A stretch of 64,000 nt of DNA, from the NCBI RefSeq assembly GCF_018070025.1, contig NZ_JAGPYQ010000003.1, positions 28,883-92,882 of the forward strand, in the 5' to 3' direction. The DNA comes from Streptomyces liliiviolaceus (GTDB lineage Bacteria; Actinomycetota; Actinomycetes; Streptomycetales; Streptomycetaceae). The notes beneath the pieces were generated by a model. It saw only the letters and a program-made list of their open reading frames with translations, did not search any database and was not told the origin of the DNA. The stretch's first letter is position 1. Each line of letters starts with the position of its first letter. The translations under genes and the position numbers were made by a program. Below, piece by piece: positions 58,448-64,000 of this stretch.

Positions 58448-59317
58448 ATGGGAGACGGTGCGCATGCCGCGGCGCAGGTGCGACGGCAGGTCCGGGATTT
58501 TCTGACAAGCAGGCGGGCCCGGCTGACCCCCGGCGATGTCGGCCTGCCCACCGTGAACGCCAACCGGCGGGTCAAAGGTCTACGCCGCGAAGAGGTCGCC
58601 GCTCTCGCGGGCATCAGCGTCGAGTACTACATCCGCTTGGAGCGCGGAGACGCCCGCGGGGTGAGCGAGAGCGTCCTGTACGGCGTCAGCCGCGCCCTGC
58701 GCCTGGACGACACCGAGCACGCTCACCTCCTGGACCTCGTCCGGTCCGGCGGCGGCATCAGGCCCTGCCGCACGGCCGCAGCGGCGATCGAGCTGCGCCC
58801 TTCCGTGCAACGCATCCTCGACTCCATGACGACCACCCCCGCCCTCGTCCTCAACGGACGCCAGAATGTGGTGGGCGCGAACGCACTGGGACGAGCCCTG
58901 TACCAGCCGATGTACGCGGCCTGCGGTAACGCCAACATGGCCCGTTTCGTCTTCACCGCCCCCTCGGCCCGGACGTTCTGGCGCGACTGGGAGGTCATCG
59001 CGGACGACACCGCCAACGCCCTGCAGGCAGAGAACGGCAGCAACCCCTGCGACCACACCGTCACCGAGTTGATCCGTGACCTCAGATCCAAAAGCGCGGA
59101 GTTCGCAACGCGTTGGGCACGCCACGACGTCCATGTGCGAAGCCATGGCACCCGCCGGATCGAACACCCCTTGATCGGAAGCCTGACCCTGCCCTTCGAG
59201 TCCACGCCGCTCGTGGCCGACCCCGGTCACACGCTCCTCATGTACACCGCGGACACCGGATCCCCTTCCCACGACGCACTCCACCTGATGGCCAGCTGGA
59301 CGACATCCCGTCATTGA
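58448..59317 (+). CDS. XRE-family regulator with MmyB-like ligand domain
   Basis: A 289-residue regulator. The N-terminal HTH (about 25-80: RVKGLRREEVAALAGISVEYYIRLERGD) is followed by an MmyB-like PAS-type domain (about 110-280: VQRILDSMTTTPALVLNGRQNVVGAN, ALYQPMYA, HLIGSL-like and LPFESTPLVADPGHTLLMYTAD). Such proteins usually control the divergent dehydrogenase gene, here the SDR at 57318. The shared gap is 58287-58447. Confidence 0.93.
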   Translation: MGDGAHAAAQVRRQVRDFLTSRRARLTPGDVGLPTVNANRRVKGLRREEVAALAGISVEYYIRLERGDARGVSESVLYGVSRALRLDDTEHAHLLDLVRSGGGIRPCRTAAAAIELRPSVQRILDSMTTTPALVLNGRQNVVGANALGRALYQPMYAACGNANMARFVFTAPSARTFWRDWEVIADDTANALQAENGSNPCDHTVTELIRDLRSKSAEFATRWARHDVHVRSHGTRRIEHPLIGSLTLPFESTPLVADPGHTLLMYTADTGSPSHDALHLMASWTTSRH

Positions 59318-59400
59318 GCTGCTCACCGACTGGTTCGCCCCGTACGGCATCCCGGCCCTGGTGGTCCGCGGCTTCGGCTCTCAGCCGCACGTGTCAGCCG
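59313..59400 (+). pseudogene. Short relic (phage/hypothetical protein fragment)
   Basis: Right after the regulator, the plus strand reads IELLTDWFAPYGIPALVVRG, then FGSQ, a protein-like fragment with no start or body. It resembles a segment of Streptomyces phage-related hypotheticals; that recognition is weak. Confidence 0.25.
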
Positions 59401-59431
59401 TCATCATCCGCACGGATCGTGACCGGGCTGT

Positions 59432-60676
59432 TCAGGGGCTGTTCGTCGAGGGTGTGGTGGGGGCGTCGGCGGGGCCGAGCCATTGGCAGATGAGGATGGT
59501 GGCATCGTCCTGGAGTTGGCCGTCGTGGTAGTCACGGAGTGCGTCGATGAGGCGGCGCAGGGTTTCGGGGACGGGCAGTCCGTCGGCGTGGTGGCGGATC
59601 AGGTAGTCGATGAAGCGTTCCACACCGAGTTCGGTGTTGCCGCTGCCGCGGGCTTCGGTGATGCCGTCGGTGTAGAACACGATGCGGTCACCGGGTTCCA
59701 GCTGTTCACGGCAGATGGTGGCTTCCAGTCCCAGGGCGGTACCCATCGGGTGTGCGGGTCTGCAGTTCAACTGGCTGCTTGAGCGGCCCGCACGGATGAG
59801 TACCGGCGGCATGTGGCCGCGGTTGACCCAGGTCAGGACTCCGGTGTCCGTGTCGAGATCGGCCAGGACGCCGGTGACGTATCGCGTCTGGTGGTACTGC
59901 TTGATGAGCGCGCTCTCGACGGCTTCGCCGATGTCGAGCAGGCTCCCGCCCTGGCGGCGTGTGTTGCGGCAGGTGCCCATGGCGAGGGCCGCGGTCAGGC
60001 CGGCGGCGGTGTCGTGGCCCATCGCGTCGAAGATCGATACGTGGACCACCGGGCCCGCGGTGGCGTAGTCATAGGCGTCGCCGCTGATGTGGTGGGCCGG
60101 TTCCATCGCGGCGGAGATCGCCACGCGGCTGTCGGAGTAGGTGGGAGGCGGCATCAGATGCCACTGCATCTCGGCGGCGATGTTCAGCGGTTCGGTGCGC
60201 ATCAGCCGGGCGTAGGAGTCGCTGCTCTGCCGTTTGCTGACGATGATCAGTGCGATCAGGGAGGCGAGGAGTTCCATGTTCTCCCGCGTACGCCCGTCGT
60301 CGGCTCGCGTGGTCAGGCGCAGTACGCCCAGTCGCTCGGTGCCGTTGAGCAGGGGCACCCACCACTGCCGTTCTCCGGGACCGGAGCGGCCCCCGCGCAG
60401 GATCTGCCCGTACTGGTAGGCCCGGCCCGGCAACGTGCCTTCGATCTTGATCCCGGTCTCCTCGCCGCCGGGTTCACCCGCGGCGTCCAGTCCCTGGCCG
60501 GTCAGCAGTTGCAGCACCTTGCGCTGCAGGTCTGCCAGGTAGATCAGCGTCTGGGTGAAACCCGCGGACGCCGCGTGCTCGGCCGTCTTGGCCGGCAGCC
60601 ACTCAAGGGGTATCAGCTGGCTTGAGGCCAGCAGGCCGGCCAGCATCTCCCGACTCCCACGGTCCTGATCATTCAC
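59432..60676 (-). CDS. PP2C-type (SpoIIE) serine phosphatase with N-terminal GAF-like domain
   Basis: A 414-residue regulatory phosphatase. The N-terminal half (about 20-165) looks like a GAF sensor; the C-terminal half (about 180-400) is a SpoIIE/PP2C domain with ISGDAYDYA, FDAMGHDTAAGLTAALAMG, WVNRGHMPPVLI, GDRIVFYTDGITEARG and LQDDATILIC, keeping the metal-binding Asp residues. GTG 60676 (GGGAGAAGCTCCT upstream) was chosen over GTG 60718. Such proteins dephosphorylate anti-sigma-factor antagonists; no partner genes are adjacent. Confidence 0.9.
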   Translation of the reverse strand: MNDQDRGSREMLAGLLASSQLIPLEWLPAKTAEHAASAGFTQTLIYLADLQRKVLQLLTGQGLDAAGEPGGEETGIKIEGTLPGRAYQYGQILRGGRSGPGERQWWVPLLNGTERLGVLRLTTRADDGRTRENMELLASLIALIIVSKRQSSDSYARLMRTEPLNIAAEMQWHLMPPPTYSDSRVAISAAMEPAHHISGDAYDYATAGPVVHVSIFDAMGHDTAAGLTAALAMGTCRNTRRQGGSLLDIGEAVESALIKQYHQTRYVTGVLADLDTDTGVLTWVNRGHMPPVLIRAGRSSSQLNCRPAHPMGTALGLEATICREQLEPGDRIVFYTDGITEARGSGNTELGVERFIDYLIRHHADGLPVPETLRRLIDALRDYHDGQLQDDATILICQWLGPADAPTTPSTNSP

Positions 60677-60995
60677 AGGAGCTTCTCCCACCCCACAGCC
60701 CCAACCGAACCCCGGCACACCGCTGGGTAGAGGACAGACACTCGCACTCTAGCCGCCTTGGCTGCCCGGACCAGCGGTGCGCATAGTGCTTTGCGCAACC
60801 CTGCCTGCCCCGCACGTTCCGGGCGTGTGCAGTGCGTGCGCGGACTGCCACTGTCCGTTCGCGCGACAGGTGCGGCCGTCGGTGGTCAGTGAACCGGTGG
60901 CCGTAGCGGCGGTGGCCCCGCCGGGGCGAGGCGGACCCGTGTACGTGTGTACCCCGCCGTGATGGCACCGGTCGGCGCAGTTTCCGGCCGACAGG

Positions 60996-61499
60996 TCATG
61001 TCGTGGCGTTCCCCAGTCGGTCGTTGGCTCGGCCGACGGCTTCGTTCATGCGCCTCAACACCGCGATCGCAGTGTCGAGTTCCTCGGTTTCCGTCTGCCG
61101 CAGTACGGCCGCGATCTCCACTCCGGCAGCAGCCATGAAGGCGCGCGCCTGTTCCTGGGCGGCTGCGGTCGGGCGGAGGGTGACGCGGCGCCGGTCGGTG
61201 TGTTCGCGGCTGCGGACCAGCATCTGTGCTTGTTCGAGCCTGTTCAGCAGCACTGTCGTCGCGCCGGAGGTCATCCCGATCCGACGTGCCAGCCGTGCCG
61301 GCGAGAGCGGCTCACCGCCCTGGGCCGCCCAGATGATCTGCCCGAGCGCATGGGCGTCGGACGTGGGCAGCTTCATCCAGGTGGACATGTGCTGGTTCAG
61401 TTCGGCGAAGCCGACCGCCCAGTCGCGAAGCGCCTCCATGACTGCCACCTGTGCAGGCTCCCAGTCCTCCGTCAACGGATCAGCCACGCGCGGAACCAT
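60996..61499 (-). CDS. MarR-family transcriptional regulator
   Basis: A 167-residue winged-helix regulator (ALGQIIWAAQGGEPLSPARLARRIGMTSGATTVLLNRLEQAQMLVRSREHTDRRRVTL pattern, about 52-108, including the wing D-R-R-R-V-T-L). It is divergent from an FAD monooxygenase gene with a 48-base gap carrying two direct repeats, so it probably represses that gene and itself in response to an aromatic or antibiotic-like ligand. Confidence 0.93.
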   Translation of the reverse strand: MVPRVADPLTEDWEPAQVAVMEALRDWAVGFAELNQHMSTWMKLPTSDAHALGQIIWAAQGGEPLSPARLARRIGMTSGATTVLLNRLEQAQMLVRSREHTDRRRVTLRPTAAAQEQARAFMAAAGVEIAAVLRQTETEELDTAIAVLRRMNEAVGRANDRLGNATT

Positions 61500-61508
61500 C
61501 CCTTCTTG

Positions 61509-61534
61509 TAAAGTGACTTCATATTAAAGCTACT
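61509..61534. promoter_or_regulatory. Direct-repeat operator TAAAGTGACT-N6-TAAAGCTACT in the marR/monooxygenase gap
   Basis: Two 10-base units starting at 61509 and 61525 (16-bp period, 8 of 10 bases identical) fill the A+T-rich gap between the divergent starts. Position and size fit the MarR binding site and the overlapping promoters. Confidence 0.6.
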
Positions 61535-61547
61535 GAGGAGGTTGGGT

Positions 61548-62753
61548 ATGCGGGAGCGCGATGTTGTGGTGTCCGGGGCCAGTATCGCCGGTCTGTCGAC
61601 CGCGTTCTGGCTGCGGCGGCTGGGATGGCAGGTCACGGTGATCGAACGCGCGCCCGCGTTCCGTGACGGGGGCCAGAACGTCGACGTGCGCGGCGTGGCG
61701 CGCGAAGTCCTCGACCGGATGGGCCTGTTCGACGAGGTCAAGCGGCAGAACACGACGGAGACCGGCACGGTCGTCGTAGACGCGTCCGGCAAGGTGACCG
61801 CGGAACTGCCCTTTGACGGTCCCGGCGGCCCCGACGGCGCCACGGCCGAACTGGAGGTGCTGCGCGGCGACTTCGCCCGCACGATCCACGACCACCTTCC
61901 CCCGGGGGTCGCGTTCGTCTACGGCGACACCATCGAGACGGCGACCGACGGACCCGAGTCCCTGCACATCGTCACCTCCCAGGGGCGCGAACTGCGCTGC
62001 GACCTGCTCGTGATCGCCGAGGGGGTGCGCTCGGCCACGCGCGACCGGGTGTTCACGGCCGACGAGGTCACCCAGGACGACCTCGACGTGACGATGGTCT
62101 TCGGCACCATTCCCCGGACGGCCGGCGACGACGACCGCTGGCGCTGGCACAACACGACCCGTGGGCGCCAGATCCACCTGCGGCCCGACAACCACGGCAC
62201 CACCCGCGCCATCCTCGCCTACAGTCCCGGCGACGATCTCGCACGGCTCGGCCGCGGCGAGGCCCTGGCACGCGTGCGGGACCGGTACGCCGACGCCGGC
62301 TGGGAGGCGCCCCGCGTCCTCGACGCCTTCGACGCATCCGACGACGTCTACATCGACCAGCTCACCCAGATCCGGATGACGACCTGGCACCGCGGCCGGA
62401 CCGTGCTGGCAGGCGACGCCGGCTGGTGCGTCACCCCGATGGGCGGAGGAGGCGCCTCGCTGGCCCTCACCAGCGGGTACGTCCTGGCGGCGCAGCTCGC
62501 CGCGCATCCCGACGACACCGAAGCGGCGCTCACCGCCTACGAGGCATGGATGCGCCCCCTGGTGGACGACGTCCAGGGTCTTCCCCGCGGGCTGAAGCAC
62601 TTCGCGTACCCGCAGACCCGGACCGGCCTCGCCCTGAGGCACCTCGCCGGCAAGGTACTCACCTCGCCCCCTCTCAAGCCACTCGCCGCGAAACTCACCC
62701 AGGTCGCCGAGACGAAGCAGGCATTGCCCGAGATCCCGCAGGGAGCGGCATAG
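61548..62753 (+). CDS. FAD-dependent monooxygenase (PHBH fold)
   Basis: A 401-residue flavoprotein hydroxylase. The N-terminus VVVSGASIAGLSTAFWLRRLG is the Rossmann FAD motif (G-x-S-x-x-G), followed by VIERAP, and the second FAD motif is VLAGDAGWCVTPMGGGGASLA. ATG 61548 has AGGAGG six bases upstream; TTG 61542 is not needed. It resembles tetracycline-degrading and aromatic monooxygenases, so with a divergent MarR gene it may modify an aromatic compound or antibiotic. The substrate is unknown. Confidence 0.92.
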   Translation: MRERDVVVSGASIAGLSTAFWLRRLGWQVTVIERAPAFRDGGQNVDVRGVAREVLDRMGLFDEVKRQNTTETGTVVVDASGKVTAELPFDGPGGPDGATAELEVLRGDFARTIHDHLPPGVAFVYGDTIETATDGPESLHIVTSQGRELRCDLLVIAEGVRSATRDRVFTADEVTQDDLDVTMVFGTIPRTAGDDDRWRWHNTTRGRQIHLRPDNHGTTRAILAYSPGDDLARLGRGEALARVRDRYADAGWEAPRVLDAFDASDDVYIDQLTQIRMTTWHRGRTVLAGDAGWCVTPMGGGGASLALTSGYVLAAQLAAHPDDTEAALTAYEAWMRPLVDDVQGLPRGLKHFAYPQTRTGLALRHLAGKVLTSPPLKPLAAKLTQVAETKQALPEIPQGAA

Positions 62754-63171
62754 CCCGTCCGTGCTTTTGAGGCTCGCGCGACGTCAACTCGTTCGCGTAC
62801 GGGAGCCGTCGCGGACCGGACCCACGATGGCGGTGACCACGAGTGCCGAGGCGGCAAGGCGGCAAGGCCGGAGCGTACGGGCAACACGGCCGCATCGCTC
62901 CTCAGTTGATTCGCGGCGTTGATGGTGAGGGGGGCGCCGGCGAGCAGATGGAGACGGCCCGACAGCGGCCGTCCTCGCGCTGACAGACGGTTCCGGCACC
63001 GTCGGCGAAGCGAGTGTGCCTCCCGTGCCGACAGGGCCTTGAGGTGGCCAAGTGCGGTTATGTGCAGATGAGTTGGGAATCAATTGAGTAGCCTCGTCTG
63101 CCTTTGTCGGCCGTGTGCGGTGATCGGCGGGCAGCGCACAGGCGGGTGCGAAACCGGCGACGGGGGACGTC
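62754..63171. other. Intergenic region before the NACHT gene, no gene seen
   Basis: These 418 bases show no convincing coding sequence on either strand. The A+T-rich patch around 63058-63095 (TTATGTGCAG ... AATCAATTGAG) is the probable promoter of the next gene. Confidence 0.5.
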
Positions 63172-64000
63172 TGTGGAGCGGGGTGTGGAGGGGGAGGGGC
63201 GCACGGGGGACGGGGAAACCCGCAACGAGTTCTCCGGATCCGGCGGGCCCGTGATCCAGGGGCGGGACTTTCACGGGGCCGTCACCATCAACGGATTCGT
63301 CGATCGCCCGGCCGGGACGACTGGGGACGCAGCCCTGGTACAGGCTGCGGACGACCTCGCATCCGCCGTCCAGCGCCAGTGGAGGGAAGAGGCGGCGCTG
63401 CGGCGCCTGAACGATCCGTATCCGCTTCCGGTCCGGTGGCGGCCCGCCGAGCCTCAGCTCATGGAGTCCTGGCGTTCACTGGTCCGGCTGGCCACCACCG
63501 GAGTCGGTCGGGCGGCGTCGGCCTCACCGTCCGGCTGGGCGCCCGGGCCGGAGGAACTGACCGGAGGCGGCGGCGAGCTGGTGAAGGTCCTGGCCAGCGT
63601 CCCCACCGGCCGCCTGGTGCTGCTGGGGGACCCGGGCTCCGGCAAGAGCATGCTGCTGGTCCGCCTGGTGCTGGACCTGCTCGCGCGCCGCCGCCACGGG
63701 GACCCGGTGCCCGTGCTCGTACCCCTGGCCTCGTGGGACCCGGATCGGGAGGACCTCGATCTGTGGCTGGAACAGCGGCTGGGCATCGACTACCCGTGGC
63801 TCGGTGATCCCGGCCGGACGGGAACCGCCAGGGCGCGGGAGCTGCTGGACGCCGGCGCGATCCTGTTGGTGCTGGACGGCTTGGACGAGATACCCGATCG
63901 CGTACGCGGCCGCGCGATCGCCCGCATCAACGACGCCCTGGGGCACCGCCCGGACCTCGGCATGGTCCTCAGCTCGCGCAGCGCCCCCTTCGCCGCCACC
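63172..64000 (+). CDS. NACHT-domain NTPase, 3' end outside window
   Basis: The frame is open from GTG 63172 (GGGGGAC upstream) to the end of the window, 276 residues visible. Residues ~18-40 read NEFSGSGGPVIQGRDFHGAV, a short leader found before NTPase or effector modules in many Streptomyces proteins. The NACHT NTPase follows: Walker A LLGDPGSGKSML (about 152) and Walker B ILLVLDGLDEIP (about 231) with the NACHT-type small/acidic D-G-L-D-E. It is a STAND-type switch protein; the sensor domain lies outside the window. A role in phage defence or signalling is possible but not shown. Confidence 0.88.

Noticed and set aside
58287..58508. N-terminal extension of the SDR through the divergent promoter
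   Set aside because: It overlaps the start of the divergent regulator and lacks SDR features; TTG 58286 has a ribosome site and matches the family start.

Overview
The window is about 70% G+C, has strong third-position G/C preference, uses ATGA/GTGA/TGATG gene overlaps and carries families typical of Streptomyces (DrrAB exporter, MbtH, MmyB-type XRE regulator, SpoIIE-type PP2C phosphatase, helicase-associated-domain proteins, STM4015 family). I read it as a chromosomal segment of a Streptomyces or close relative.

Layout. (1) 1-9521: the 3' end of a non-ribosomal peptide assembly line (T-C-A-T-C-A-T-TE), then an MbtH protein and a DrrA/DrrB-type ABC exporter. Both adenylation domains have an acidic specificity pocket, suggesting two consecutive basic residues at the end of the product. 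(2) 9522-17.7 kb: an accessory region full of broken genes: a nonsense-mutated GntR gene, a NACHT/WD40-type ATPase fragment, an STM4015 leucine-rich protein, a PucR-type HTH gene lacking a convincing start, a ubiquitin-like operon (ubiquitin-like protein, E2-like protein without cysteine, JAB-E1 fusion with a frameshift), a 32-residue membrane peptide with its own terminator, and remnants of a helicase-associated-domain protein. The right edge (~17.70 kb) cuts into the tail of a gene of the next region. (3) 17.85-40.86 kb: a large CoA-thioester catabolic supercluster. A plus-strand block (ACAD, ACAD, SDR, thiolase, CoA transferase, HMG-CoA lyase-like, BadH-like SDR, enoyl hydratase, hotdog thioesterase, alpha-methylacyl-CoA racemase, two paralogous crotonases, APH-type kinase homologue, lipocalin-like protein) converges at a long hairpin on a minus-strand block (dienoyl-CoA reductase-like, ACAD, BadI-like ring hydrolase; thioesterase, fused isobutyryl-CoA mutase IcmF). 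A second thiolase diverges from icmF. Together these fit catabolism of a methyl-branched and probably alicyclic acid: dehydrogenation, hydration, BadH-type oxidation, BadI-type ring opening, racemisation and B12-dependent carbon-skeleton rearrangement. No acyl-CoA ligase is present. Three sets of repeated operator-like boxes lie at the promoters. (4) 41-45.2 kb: minus-strand operon of a P-type cation ATPase, a PPK2 polyphosphate kinase and a small membrane protein. (5) 45.2-48 kb: assorted proteins including a lipoprotein and a membrane-anchored PemK/MazF-like protein. (6) 48-55.1 kb: a bxlR-bxlEFGA-type xylobiose uptake and hydrolysis locus with two CGAAAA-C-TTTTCG operators. (7) 55.5-64 kb: a hypothetical protein, gene relics, SDR with divergent MmyB-type regulator, PP2C phosphatase, MarR regulator with divergent FAD monooxygenase, and the start of a NACHT NTPase that runs off the window.

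No rRNA, tRNA, CRISPR array or intact insertion sequence was seen. Most other long reading frames are antisense or out-of-frame shadows of the genes listed.
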